A stretch of DNA of 64,000 nt from positions 2,852,001-2,916,000 of the forward strand of contig NZ_AP022565.1 of assembly GCF_010727325.1 (NCBI RefSeq), given 5' to 3'. Below, in pieces: positions 37,357 to 46,567 of the stretch (within the stretch, counting starts at the first letter, position 1; the number at the start of each line of letters is the position of its first letter). Origin of the DNA: Mycolicibacterium alvei (GTDB taxonomy: Bacteria > Actinomycetota > Actinomycetes > Mycobacteriales > Mycobacteriaceae). The position numbers were made by a program, and so were the translations under genes. The notes below the pieces were generated by a model. That model saw nothing but the letters and a program-made list of their open reading frames with translations. It was not told the DNA's origin and did not search any database.

Positions 37357-38357
37357 CCCTGACCACGATGGCGCAAGCTCTGAACACGGCATTGCGCGAT
37401 GCACTCGTGGATGACCATTCGGTGGTGGTGTTCGGCGAGGATGTCGGCGCGCTCGGCGGCGTCTTTCGCGTCACCGACCGTCTCGCCGAGACATACGGCG
37501 CACACAGATGTTTCGATACTCCGCTGGCGGAATCGGGAATCATCGGGTTCGCGGTAGGCATGGCGATGGGAGGCTTCCGCCCCGTGGTCGAGATACAGTT
37601 CGACGCGTTCGCCTACCCCGCATTCGAGCAGATCGTGTCGCACGTCGCCAAACTGCGCAACCGCACACGCGGTGTGCTGTCGGTGCCCATGGTGATCCGG
37701 GTGCCCTACGCCGGCGGCATCGGCGGTGTAGAACATCACTGCGACTCCAGCGAGGCCTACTACGCGCATACCCCGGGACTGAAAGTCGTCACCCCGGCAA
37801 CCGTCGCCGACGCCTATGGCCTGCTGCGCGAGGCCATCGAAGATCCCGATCCCGTGGTGTTTCTGGAACCCAAGCGGCTCTACTTCTCCCGCGCCGACGT
37901 CACACTCGGCCGGGGCGTGAAAATCGGTCAGGCACAGGTGCTGCGGCCCGGCACAGACGTCACGTTGATCGCCTATGGCCCGTCGGTGGAACCGGCGCTC
38001 CAGGCCGCCGCCGCAGCAGCCGAGGACGGCCGAGACATCGAAGTCATCGATCTGCGATCGATCACGCCGTTTGACGACCAGACCGTGACGGCGTCGGTCC
38101 GCAAGACCGGCCGCTGCGTAATAGTCCAGGAATCGCAGGGCTTCGCCGGAGTGGCCGCCGAAATCGCCGCGAGGATCCAGGAACGCTGCTTCCACCACTT
38201 GGCTGCGCCGGTCCTGCGGGTGTCCGGATACGACATCCCCTACCCGGCACCGAAACTCGAGCGATGGTACCTACCCACCAGCGACCGCATCCTCGACGCG
38301 GTCGACCGCCTGCAGTGGGATGACCAACCCGACAACCGCTGGGCGGCCGGCGCATGA
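37353..38357 (+). CDS. bkdB: Branched-chain 2-oxoacid dehydrogenase E1 beta
   Basis: Encodes 334 residues; its ATG overlaps the bkdA stop by four bases. E1 beta landmarks: VVVFGEDVGALGGVFRVT, DTPLAESGIIGFAVGMAMGG, VEIQFDAFAYPAFEQIVSHVAKLR, and the C-terminal VIDLRSITPFD. It forms the alpha2beta2 E1 heterotetramer with BkdA. Confidence 0.95.
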   Translation: MTLTTMAQALNTALRDALVDDHSVVVFGEDVGALGGVFRVTDRLAETYGAHRCFDTPLAESGIIGFAVGMAMGGFRPVVEIQFDAFAYPAFEQIVSHVAKLRNRTRGVLSVPMVIRVPYAGGIGGVEHHCDSSEAYYAHTPGLKVVTPATVADAYGLLREAIEDPDPVVFLEPKRLYFSRADVTLGRGVKIGQAQVLRPGTDVTLIAYGPSVEPALQAAAAAAEDGRDIEVIDLRSITPFDDQTVTASVRKTGRCVIVQESQGFAGVAAEIAARIQERCFHHLAAPVLRVSGYDIPYPAPKLERWYLPTSDRILDAVDRLQWDDQPDNRWAAGA

Positions 38358-39568
38358 GCGATCAGACATTCGTGCTGCCCGACCTCGGCGAAGGACTCAC
38401 CGAGGCGGTGATCGCGGGCTGGCTGGTCAGCGTCGGCGACACCGTCGTGATCGATCAGCCGGTCGTCGAGGTCGAAACCGCCAAGGCCTCCGTCGAGGTA
38501 CCCGTGCCCTTCGCCGGGGCAATCGTCGAACTCCACGGAGAGCCGGGGGCCACCCTGGCTGTCGGGTCGCCGTTGATCACCGTACGCACCAACGACCCTG
38601 CCGACAGTGACGCGTTCGCACAACACCGCGAAGAAGAGCGGGCCGGCTCGGGCAACGTACTCATCGGTTACGGAACCAACGTTGATGACGCGCCCAAGCG
38701 CAGACGGCGGCGTAGCCCGACGCAACAGATCAGCCCTGCCGCGAAGGTGATTTCACCGCTCGTCCGAAAGCTCGCCCTCGGCAACGGCATCGACCTCACG
38801 CAGCTGTCCGGCAGCGGCACCGGCGGCATCATCACCCGCGCCGACGTCGACGGTGCAATCTCGACGGCCCCGGTCGTCGGTACCGCCGAACACCGCATTC
38901 CGGTTACCGGGATTCGTAAGGCCATCGCAGACAAGCTCACCACCAGTCGCCGCGAAATCCCCGAAGCGACCACCTGGGTCGACGCCGACGCGACCGGATT
39001 GCTCGAAGCGAAGCGACTCCTCTGCCAGACAGAGCCGGTAAGCCTCCTGGCGCTTCTGGCCCGACTCACCATCGCCGCACTACGGAAATTCCCCGAGCTG
39101 AACGCCACCTTCGACGCTGAACGTCAGGAGATAGTGCAGCACAGCCACATTCACTTGGGAGTGGCGACGCAGTCGCCGCGCGGGCTGATGGTTCCGGTCA
39201 TCTCGCATGCGGACACGCTCGACACCATGACCTTGTCGAACAACCTTGCCGATGTGATCGCGTTGGCCCGCGATGGAAAACTCGCGCCGGCGCGGCTGTC
39301 CGGCGGCACTGTGACCTTGAACAACTACGGCGTATTCGGTGTCGACGGGTCGGCAGCGATCATCAACCACCCAGAGGCGGCCATCCTGGGCGTCGGCCGC
39401 ATCATCGACCGGCCCTGGGTGGTCGGCGGTGAACTGGCCGTGCGAAAGGTCACCCAGCTGTCACTGAGCTTCGATCACCGCGTCTGCGACGGCGGCTCGG
39501 CCGGCGGATTCCTGCGGCTTTTCGCCGACTACGTGCAGAACCCCGTCACAGCATTGGGCCGACTGTGA
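38354..39568 (+). CDS. bkdC: Branched-chain 2-oxoacid dehydrogenase E2 (dihydrolipoyl acyltransferase)
   Basis: Encodes 404 residues. One N-terminal lipoyl domain with Lys44 in VETAKASVEV, a linker, a peripheral subunit-binding domain (ISPLVRKLALGNGIDLTQLSG, about 135-160), and the catalytic domain with His375 and Asp379 in FDHRVCDGG. Transfers the acyl group to CoA. ATG overlaps the bkdB stop by four bases. Confidence 0.95.
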   Translation: MSDQTFVLPDLGEGLTEAVIAGWLVSVGDTVVIDQPVVEVETAKASVEVPVPFAGAIVELHGEPGATLAVGSPLITVRTNDPADSDAFAQHREEERAGSGNVLIGYGTNVDDAPKRRRRRSPTQQISPAAKVISPLVRKLALGNGIDLTQLSGSGTGGIITRADVDGAISTAPVVGTAEHRIPVTGIRKAIADKLTTSRREIPEATTWVDADATGLLEAKRLLCQTEPVSLLALLARLTIAALRKFPELNATFDAERQEIVQHSHIHLGVATQSPRGLMVPVISHADTLDTMTLSNNLADVIALARDGKLAPARLSGGTVTLNNYGVFGVDGSAAIINHPEAAILGVGRIIDRPWVVGGELAVRKVTQLSLSFDHRVCDGGSAGGFLRLFADYVQNPVTALGRL

Positions 39569-40944
39569 CTGCGCCCCAGCACAGCGATGTGCTCATCCTC
39601 GGCGGCGGCTCCGCGGGCTACTCCTGTGCGCTGCGCGCCGGCCAGCTTGGCCTGGCGGTGACACTGATCGAAGCCGACAAACTCGGCGGTACCTGCCTGC
39701 ATCGCGGGTGCATACCGACCAAGGCGCTCCTGCATTCGGCCGAGATTGCCGAGAGCACCCGCACCGCTGCGGATTTCGGCATTCGGGCGCGATTCGACGG
39801 TGTCGACATGGCCGCTGTACATGCCTACAAGGAGTCCGTCGTCACGCGACTACACAACGGACTCGAAGGGCTCGTCGCCAGCCGGAAAGTCACCGTCGTG
39901 CACGGAACCGGCCGCTATGTGGGCCAACGATCCGTCGACGTCGACGGGACCGTCTACACCGGCGACGCCGTCGTGCTCGCGACCGGCTCCGCGCCGCGCC
40001 AGATTTCCGGTATCTCGATCGGCGATCGCATCATCACCAGCGATCAGGCGTTGGAACTACCCTATGTCCCGGAAACCGCAATTGTGCTGGGCGGCGGAGT
40101 CATCGGCGTCGAGTTCGCCAGCCTGTGGACGTCACTGGGGTCCTCGGTCACGATCGTGGAATCTCTGCCCCGGCTGTTGGCCAGCGAGGATACCTGGACG
40201 TCGGAAAGCCTTGAACGCGCAATCCGCCGTCGTGGTGCGGCTGTCAAGACCGGTGTGACAGTCACCGAGGCAACTCAGTCCGAACACGACGTCACCGTGA
40301 CACTCGACAGCGGTGAAGCGCTGACCGCCGATGTATTGCTGGTCGCCGTTGGTCGTGCTCCGCAGTCGGCGGCGCTGGCTGACGCCGGCATCGCTGTCGA
40401 CCGGGGCTTCGTGCGCGTCGACGGCCGGCTCGCGACCAACCATGCGGGCGTGTACGCCGTCGGAGATCTCGTGGCCGGTCCGCAGCTCGCACACCGAGGC
40501 TTCGCTCACGGCATCTTCGTCGCCGAAGTGATCGCCGAGCGCAATCCGGCGCCGGTGGCCGACCACGTCATCCCCAGAGTCACGTACTCCCACCCCGAGG
40601 TGGCTTCGGTCGGCCTCACCGAGGAGGCGGCGCGCCGGCAATACGGCGACATCACCACGACCGTGTACGACCTCGCCGGCAACGGAAAAAGTCAGATTCT
40701 GCGAACAGCGGGCGGCATCAAGGTGATTCGTCGCGGGGCCGCCGACGCAGATGGCCCCGTCGTGGGGGTTCACTGCATCGGCGAACGCGCGTCCGAACTC
40801 ATCGGCGAGGCGCAACTCATCGTCGGCTGGGAGGCACTGCCGACCGAGGTTCGGCCGTTCCTGCACGCTCATCCGACGCAGAATGAGGCGCTCGGCGAAG
40901 CCATGCTCACGCTTTCAGGTGCACCGCTGCACCAACATTCGTGA
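39565..40944 (+). CDS. lpd: Dihydrolipoamide dehydrogenase of the bkd complex
   Basis: Encodes 459 residues from a GTG that overlaps the bkdC stop. FAD motif GGGSAGYSC (residues 13-21), redox disulfide Cys44/Cys49 in GGTCLHRGCIP, NAD motif VLGGGVIGVEFASLW, and the C-terminal HAHPTQNEALGEA with the catalytic His. It differs clearly from the housekeeping Lpd at the left edge (GGTCLHRG versus GGVCLNVG), so it is likely dedicated to this complex. Confidence 0.93.
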   Translation: MTAPQHSDVLILGGGSAGYSCALRAGQLGLAVTLIEADKLGGTCLHRGCIPTKALLHSAEIAESTRTAADFGIRARFDGVDMAAVHAYKESVVTRLHNGLEGLVASRKVTVVHGTGRYVGQRSVDVDGTVYTGDAVVLATGSAPRQISGISIGDRIITSDQALELPYVPETAIVLGGGVIGVEFASLWTSLGSSVTIVESLPRLLASEDTWTSESLERAIRRRGAAVKTGVTVTEATQSEHDVTVTLDSGEALTADVLLVAVGRAPQSAALADAGIAVDRGFVRVDGRLATNHAGVYAVGDLVAGPQLAHRGFAHGIFVAEVIAERNPAPVADHVIPRVTYSHPEVASVGLTEEAARRQYGDITTTVYDLAGNGKSQILRTAGGIKVIRRGAADADGPVVGVHCIGERASELIGEAQLIVGWEALPTEVRPFLHAHPTQNEALGEAMLTLSGAPLHQHS

Positions 40945-40960
40945 CAGCCATCCACCGATC

Positions 40961-41539
40961 TCAGACCGGATCGAAGTTCGATATCAGCCAGTGTCCATCG
41001 ACTTTGTCGAGGGACACCCGCACCGCCGAGGTCGTCGCGGTCGGCGCCCCCTTGTCCACCACAATCGATTGATTGACGAAGACGACAGCAACGGCGTGGC
41101 GCGGATCGGCCGAGACCACCGCCGCGGCCGGCACGGTTGCCACCGCCGAGATCTGCTTCTGTTTGGCGCCCGGCGCCACGACGTCACGGACAAGTGCGAT
41201 GTAGGAGTCCTTGAACTTCCCGGTCAACAAGTCCTGTGCTGCCGTTAAGCTTTCGTCGACGGTATCGGGTTGATACGATAGCATCGCGACGGTGGAGTCG
41301 CGCGCGGTCTGCACCGCTTCGAGGCCGGCTGTCTGGGAATCTCGCACCGACGTGTCCTGCCATTTCAGGAATGCCGCGACCCCGGCGATCGCGAACGCGA
41401 TCACCGGTAGCAGCCCTGAGGCGATTGCGCGCGACCAGCTGAACCGGCGGACCGTCCCGGTGCCACCGTTGTCGAGGCGATCCGTGCCTGCAGTGTCGTC
41501 GGAAGGCCGGCGTGCGCCGACGAAAAGGCCGGTGATCAC
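40961..41539 (-). CDS. Mce-associated membrane protein
   Basis: Encodes 192 residues from a GTG overlapping the stop of the gene before it. One transmembrane segment near residues 40-58 (GLLPVIAFAIAGVAAFL), then an outer domain ending AVRVSLDKVDGHWLISNF, the hallmark of Mce-associated (Mam) proteins. These are thought to stabilise Mce complexes. It is the last gene of the mce operon and converges with lpd, 16 bases apart. Confidence 0.87.
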   Translation of the reverse strand: MITGLFVGARRPSDDTAGTDRLDNGGTGTVRRFSWSRAIASGLLPVIAFAIAGVAAFLKWQDTSVRDSQTAGLEAVQTARDSTVAMLSYQPDTVDESLTAAQDLLTGKFKDSYIALVRDVVAPGAKQKQISAVATVPAAAVVSADPRHAVAVVFVNQSIVVDKGAPTATTSAVRVSLDKVDGHWLISNFDPV

Positions 41540-42156
41540 GCGACAAACTCGACGTTGGAGACCTTTGCGTGGTCGTCCACCTTCTGGACCGAGATCCGCA
41601 TCCGCCAGGCCCGTGGTTCCTGCTCCGGGACACCAGCGTTGGAGGTCTTCACCTCCACGGAGACGAGAATCTGAGCTGCATCGGCCGATGCTGATTCGAT
41701 TCCGGCCGCGGTGACGGTACCCACCGATTGGGATCTGGCTTGCTTGACCACCTCGATGAACGGCTGTGAGCGGTTGGCGAAGTCGTCATAGAAACTTCCT
41801 GTCGCGCCATTCAGGATCCGTTGGACGTCACTGTCGGCGCTCTGCCAGTCGATCGTTGTCAGGTTCACCGCACTTTGCCTGCCGACCTGGAGGAACAAAT
41901 CCCGCCGCGCCGCCTCATTATCGGACTGCTGAGTCCGGAAACCCAGCCAGCCTGCCAGCCCGGTCAGCACGGCAACGATCAATACACCCGTGAGCATCGC
42001 CGGCGCCACGGGCGAGGTCCAATATCTCAGCCACCCGGATTGCGCACTGCCGGACGCACCACCGGACGGGTCGACCTCCGTATCGGCGGCACTGCCGTCG
42101 GTCGGCTCATCGGTGGTCGCATCAACGTCGCCGTCTTCGGCAAGGCTCTCTTGCAT
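41536..42156 (-). CDS. Mce-associated membrane protein
   Basis: Encodes 206 residues. An acidic N-terminal ~40 residues, a transmembrane helix (AMLTGVLIVAVLTGLAGWL, about 53-71), and a Mam outer domain with VQRILNGATGSFYDDF and GTVTAAGIESASADAAQILV. It follows the CAP-domain gene by 27 bases and overlaps the next Mam gene. Its outer domain closely resembles the C-terminal domain of the kinase encoded at 60927-62444. Confidence 0.88.
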   Translation of the reverse strand: MQESLAEDGDVDATTDEPTDGSAADTEVDPSGGASGSAQSGWLRYWTSPVAPAMLTGVLIVAVLTGLAGWLGFRTQQSDNEAARRDLFLQVGRQSAVNLTTIDWQSADSDVQRILNGATGSFYDDFANRSQPFIEVVKQARSQSVGTVTAAGIESASADAAQILVSVEVKTSNAGVPEQEPRAWRMRISVQKVDDHAKVSNVEFVA

Positions 42157-42183
42157 ACGTGACCTCCTAGGTGACGGGGCGGA

Positions 42184-42705
42184 TCATGGTCTGGGGCGGT
42201 TCGCAGCGCTGTCGACTGGTTGGCCATAGACGGCAACGACGACGCTGCGGTCCAGACTGTTTTCCGACCACACCCCGATCGCGACGTTGCGGCAGTTCTG
42301 CATGATCGCCAGATAATCGGGGTTGTAATACCACTGGCGAATCAGCTCGATACCGCTGATCGCGAGTGCTGGATTGATGGCTACGGTTTCGGCGACGGTT
42401 CCCTGGTATCCCGCCGCGGCCGCCCGGTCCTGTGGCGTCGACCCATCAGATCCAATGTCGGCGCTGAGATTTCGGTTGTTGAGCACATCCTGGGTATGCC
42501 ATTGCGCTGCCTGCCGTAACCGGGGGTCGTTTTTCAACTCGGTGCGGCATCCGGCCTGCCGCGCGACCGTGTACACATTGGCGATGACACCGTCGTTGAG
42601 GCGCTTGTTGTCTGCCTGCGCTGCGGGCGCAGGCAGCACGATCGCGGCTGTGGCGGCCGAGATCGCAGCCAGCGCAACAACCGACGGTCGGAACTCGATC
42701 ATCAT
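42184..42705 (-). CDS. Secreted CAP-domain protein inside the mce operon
   Basis: Encodes 173 residues from the ATG at 42705 (AAGGGA upstream); a GTG at 42723 overlapping the mceF stop is possible. A signal peptide is evident (SVVALAAISAATAAIVLPAPAAQA). The mature part has CAP/SCP features: RLRQAAQWHTQDVLNNR, then AETVAINP, QWYYNPDYLAIM and NVAIGVW. Three cysteines remain. CAP proteins can bind lipids or sterols in other organisms; a role as a periplasmic lipid-binding partner of the Mce complex is an attractive inference. It lies between mceF and the two Mam genes. Confidence 0.85.
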   Translation of the reverse strand: MMIEFRPSVVALAAISAATAAIVLPAPAAQADNKRLNDGVIANVYTVARQAGCRTELKNDPRLRQAAQWHTQDVLNNRNLSADIGSDGSTPQDRAAAAGYQGTVAETVAINPALAISGIELIRQWYYNPDYLAIMQNCRNVAIGVWSENSLDRSVVVAVYGQPVDSAANRPRP

Positions 42706-42719
42706 GGAAGAGATTCCCT

Positions 42720-44156
42720 TCACTGCGGCGGCATGATCAACGATTGCCAGGTCTTCTCCTGCGCGGTCCGACCGAGGTCGGACTGGGTGTAGACCTTTCC
42801 GTCCGGACCGACGTAAGTTCCGGTGTCCGGGTTGTACGGCGTCACCGCCAACAGTGGCGGCGGCGCAGCCTGCGGCTGCTCGCCGGGCCCCAGCTGGGGA
42901 ATCGGCTGTCCCGACAGGGTGGCGTTGGGGTCGCCTTTCCAGTTGAAGCCGTCGTTGAGCGGAACGTACGTCTCGTCGCTCTCACACATCGCCGCCGTGG
43001 GCGCTCGCTTACCGGGCTTCGTTTCACACGGAATGTTCTTCGCCCCACGGACATTGAACGCAGAATCCTGCGGAACTCGGCAGTACAGGTCACCGGCCGG
43101 ACGGTCCGGGTAGTCGACGTCCGACGGCGTCCGTTGCTGCTGCGTCGGCAGGAACCCGGTGGTGCAGGGTGGTGGCAGATTGACGTTGAGGTTGAAGCTG
43201 AGATAGGCGCCTTTGTAATCCTGCTTGGTGTCCTTGTTCGCCACGCCGGCCGCCTGCATCGTAGCCGCACCTTGGGGCAGCAGAACCAATAGCTGTTCCA
43301 GTCCGGCGCGGTAGGTGACCGCAACCTGCCCGAGGCTGACCAGGTTCGCCAACAGCACCGGCAGCGTGGGTCGCATCCGCTCGAACAGTTGGCGGCCGGC
43401 GTCGGCGGCGGCCGGACCGTCCTGCAGGATGCCGCGGACGGCAGTGTCGTTGGTCTTCAGCTGCGAGGTGATCGTGGCCAGATGCGCAGCGGCGGCCTGC
43501 ACCGAATCGGCGGTATCTGTCTGGGTATCCAGCAGCGCTCCACCGTTGTCGATCAGGTTGGTGAACGAGTCCAGATTGGCGCGCGCATCGATGGCCAGCG
43601 AAGTCGCACCGTCCACGATGCGGGACAGTTCGGGTCCCAGCCCACCGACCGCGGTGTAGGCCTCGTCGACCGCGGTGTGCAGGTTGTCGCCCGGAATGGC
43701 CTGCAGGCCACGGTTGGTGGCATCGAGCAGGTGGTTGATGTTGGGCGGCACCGATGTGCGATTAGCTGGAATGACGTCACCGTCCTTGAGCGGCGCGGAG
43801 CTGCCGTTGCGCGGCAGCAACGCGATGTACTGCTCACCGATCGCGTTCTGGCTGTGCACGGCAGCGTCCAGATCGGAGGGAATCTTGATGTCCGACCGTA
43901 GTGACAACACGGCTTGAACACCCGCATCGGTCAGCTGCAACGATTTGACCTGGCCGACTTCGGTCCCTCGATAGGTGACATTGCCGCGCGGATACAGCCC
44001 GGCTGATTGGGGCAGTTCCACCCCTACCTCATAGTGGCCGACGCCGAACAACAGAACAGGCAGCCTGATGTAGCCCAGCGCCATCGTCAGGCCGGCTGCC
44101 AGAGACACCACCGTGAAAAGGGCGAGTTGGATCAGAATTCGACGACTCAAGATCAT
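42720..44156 (-). CDS. mceF: Mce family protein MceF
   Basis: Encodes 478 residues: an N-terminal transmembrane helix (ILIQLALFTVVSLAAGLTMAL), the MlaD/MCE domain (HYEVGVELPQSAGLYPRGNVTYRGTEVGQVKSL as landmark, ~40-115), a long helical region and a proline-rich C-terminal tail with several cysteines. Forms part of the hexameric lipid channel with MceA-E. Separated by one base from mceE. Confidence 0.93.
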   Translation of the reverse strand: MILSRRILIQLALFTVVSLAAGLTMALGYIRLPVLLFGVGHYEVGVELPQSAGLYPRGNVTYRGTEVGQVKSLQLTDAGVQAVLSLRSDIKIPSDLDAAVHSQNAIGEQYIALLPRNGSSAPLKDGDVIPANRTSVPPNINHLLDATNRGLQAIPGDNLHTAVDEAYTAVGGLGPELSRIVDGATSLAIDARANLDSFTNLIDNGGALLDTQTDTADSVQAAAAHLATITSQLKTNDTAVRGILQDGPAAADAGRQLFERMRPTLPVLLANLVSLGQVAVTYRAGLEQLLVLLPQGAATMQAAGVANKDTKQDYKGAYLSFNLNVNLPPPCTTGFLPTQQQRTPSDVDYPDRPAGDLYCRVPQDSAFNVRGAKNIPCETKPGKRAPTAAMCESDETYVPLNDGFNWKGDPNATLSGQPIPQLGPGEQPQAAPPPLLAVTPYNPDTGTYVGPDGKVYTQSDLGRTAQEKTWQSLIMPPQ

Positions 44157-44157
44157 G

Positions 44158-45300
44158 TCAAGGGCCCTGATTCCAGTGGTAAGGAACGAGTATCGGGTTG
44201 CCGGCGGTGTAGGGGCTGGGCATCTGCCCGATGGTCCGTCCCCACTGCATTTCCAGTTCGGTCAGGTCGCCCTCCCATCGGGTGCCGGTGAACATCGCCG
44301 CATCCAGACGACTCAAGGTCATGTCGATGACGGCGGTCAGGTTCGCGTAGTCACCGCGAAACCATTTGTCCAGAGTCTCTTTCGGGAACGGGAAGGTGGA
44401 GAAGAAACTCAGTGAACGGGTCAGCGCCGGGCCGGCGTCGGCCAGTGACTTCAACACCGGGCCGATGGCGTTGAGTTCCTTGACGAGGTTTTCTTTCGTG
44501 CGAATGGTCGAGTCGGCCGCCAGTGCGCCGAACTTGCCGAGAAGATCCAATGCGTCAGCGAATTGCACGCGCTCATCGCGCAGTACCGCCAGCGCATCGG
44601 GGATCGCTTTGAGTGCCTTGTCGATTACCGGCTGCTGTGTGGCGAGTTGCCCCGTCACCCGGTTCAGGCTTTCGGTGGCGGCGATGATGTCACCGGTTTG
44701 ATCGTTGACGTAACCGGCGAAGGTGTCCAGCTGCTCGATGAGGCTGCGTAGATCGGCTTCGCGTCCGGCGAAGGCGCGGCTGAATTCCCGGGTGATGTCT
44801 TGGATCTGACCGATTCCGCCGCCGTTGAGCAGTAGCGATATCGCGGCCAGGGTCTGTTCCGTGGACGGGTAGGCACCGCCTTGGGACAACGGGATCAACG
44901 ATCCGTTGTGCAGTACACCCTGCGGAGGGTCAGAGGTCGGCGGCGCCAGTTCGATGTGTAACGAGCCCAACAGGCTGGTCTGGCCCACGGTTGCGGTGGT
45001 ATTCGCCGGGAGGTGCACACCACCGTCGATACTCATGGTGATCAACGCGTGCCAGTCTTGCCGCTCGATCTTGGTCACGTTGCCGACCGTCACATCACCA
45101 ACGCGCACACGGGAGTTCGGCTGAATGTTGTTGACATCGGGCAGTTGCGCCTGGATGGTGAACGATCCTGGCCCATCGCCTTGTGTACCCGGCACAGGTA
45201 GCGAATTGAGACCGCGCCAACTCCCGCATCCGCTGAGCACGGTTGCACCCAGCACCACGCACACCACGCTGCGGCTCAACCGCCGCACGACGCTACCCAT
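44158..45300 (-). CDS. mceE: Mce family lipoprotein MceE
   Basis: Encodes 380 residues. The N-terminus is a lipoprotein signal (RRLSRSVVCVVLGATVLSGC) with lipobox LSGC, as in MceE/LprK proteins. MCE domain follows: FTIQAQLPDVNNIQPNSRVRVGDVTVGNV. Overlaps mceD by eight bases. Confidence 0.93.
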   Translation of the reverse strand: MGSVVRRLSRSVVCVVLGATVLSGCGSWRGLNSLPVPGTQGDGPGSFTIQAQLPDVNNIQPNSRVRVGDVTVGNVTKIERQDWHALITMSIDGGVHLPANTTATVGQTSLLGSLHIELAPPTSDPPQGVLHNGSLIPLSQGGAYPSTEQTLAAISLLLNGGGIGQIQDITREFSRAFAGREADLRSLIEQLDTFAGYVNDQTGDIIAATESLNRVTGQLATQQPVIDKALKAIPDALAVLRDERVQFADALDLLGKFGALAADSTIRTKENLVKELNAIGPVLKSLADAGPALTRSLSFFSTFPFPKETLDKWFRGDYANLTAVIDMTLSRLDAAMFTGTRWEGDLTELEMQWGRTIGQMPSPYTAGNPILVPYHWNQGP

Positions 45301-46564
45301 GACCGCTCCCCGCCGGTGGCAGCATCATGCCCGCAAGGCCGGCGGCCGAGCCGCTCCGATCTGACACCGGCGGCGCGGTATTTCCGTTCGGCGGAATGTA
45401 GTCGGGGCGCATCCAGTCCTCGCTGTAGGTCACCTCGTTAGGGCGTGCGGTGGCGCCGACGAAGAGGTTCTCGCCGAAGGGGAGGAAGTTGTATTGCCGA
45501 TTCTTGACGATCGGCGCGAGATACTGGACGCACAGTTTGGCTGATTGCTCAGCCCCCAGCCGGGAGGCGGCCTGCACGGCGCCGCAGAGGAAGCTGATCG
45601 GATTGGCGAAGTTCGTGACGTTCAGCGCTCCCGACAAGGTGCCCTGGGCGGGTTGATAGATGTTCACATAGTTCTGCAGGGTGCCCGGCGCGACGTGCAG
45701 TGTCTGCTTGATGTCCGCGAGGCTCTCGGTGAGCGCACTGGTGACCGAGGCCAATTTGTCCGATGTCGTGCCCAGGGTTTCCCTGTTCTCGCCGACAAAA
45801 GTCTTGACCTCGTCGAGGACACCGTTGATCGAGGCCACCGCGTCGGCGATCTCGGTGGGCTGGTTGGCCAGTAGCCCGGTGGTCGCGGCCAGGTTGACGT
45901 TGAGGTTGCGTAACAGATCACCGCTGGACTGCAGTGCCGAGACGAGGATCGACAGGTTCTTGACGGTGCTGAAGATGTCGGTGCTGTGATCGCCGAGAGC
46001 CGACATGGCCTGCGATAGTTTGATGACAGTGTCACGGATGGTTGGGCCCTGTCCGCGCAGGTTGTCGGCGGCGGTGTTCACCAACTCCCCCAATGTACTT
46101 ACTCCACCGGGTTGAGTGGGTTGCAATGTCTCGGTGAGCCTTTGGAGCTGCCGACGGAAGTCGTCCCATTCGACCGGCACCGCGGTCTGCTCCTGGGGGA
46201 TCACTGCGTTGTCGGCCATCCTCGGCCCGCCGGTATAGGCCGGCGTCAACTGGATGGCACGGGCGGTGACCAGTGACGGGGACAAGATGACGGCGTTGGC
46301 CCGTGCCGGAACCGGATAGCGGTCGTCGAACCAGAACGTGATCTTCGCTCGATCCGGCTGCGGTTCGATCCGCTCGATCTTGCCAACGGGGACGCCCAGG
46401 ATTCGAACCTCGTCGCCGACGAAAATGCCGTTGCTGTTGTCGAAATACGCGGTCACCACGATCTTGCGGGTGAAGTCGGGAAGCCCGCGCACGATGACGG
46501 TGGTGCCGGTGATCAGCACGGCGATCAACACAAACGCCAGCCCGATCCGGGTTCGCTGTCGCAC
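45293..46564 (-). CDS. mceD: Mce family protein MceD
   Basis: Encodes 423 residues from a GTG at 46564. N-terminal membrane helix (GLAFVLIAVLITGTTVIV), MCE domain (VTAYFDNSNGIFVGDEVRILGVPVG) and a helical domain, with a short Pro/Gly-rich tail. Three bases separate it from mceC. Confidence 0.93.
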   Translation of the reverse strand: MRQRTRIGLAFVLIAVLITGTTVIVRGLPDFTRKIVVTAYFDNSNGIFVGDEVRILGVPVGKIERIEPQPDRAKITFWFDDRYPVPARANAVILSPSLVTARAIQLTPAYTGGPRMADNAVIPQEQTAVPVEWDDFRRQLQRLTETLQPTQPGGVSTLGELVNTAADNLRGQGPTIRDTVIKLSQAMSALGDHSTDIFSTVKNLSILVSALQSSGDLLRNLNVNLAATTGLLANQPTEIADAVASINGVLDEVKTFVGENRETLGTTSDKLASVTSALTESLADIKQTLHVAPGTLQNYVNIYQPAQGTLSGALNVTNFANPISFLCGAVQAASRLGAEQSAKLCVQYLAPIVKNRQYNFLPFGENLFVGATARPNEVTYSEDWMRPDYIPPNGNTAPPVSDRSGSAAGLAGMMLPPAGSGHG

Positions 46565-46567
46565 CGG

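Noticed and set aside
40945..40980. Small inverted repeat CGATC/GATCG between lpd and the last Mam gene as a bidirectional terminator
   Set aside because: Arms of only five bases, weak, and partly inside the Mam coding sequence.
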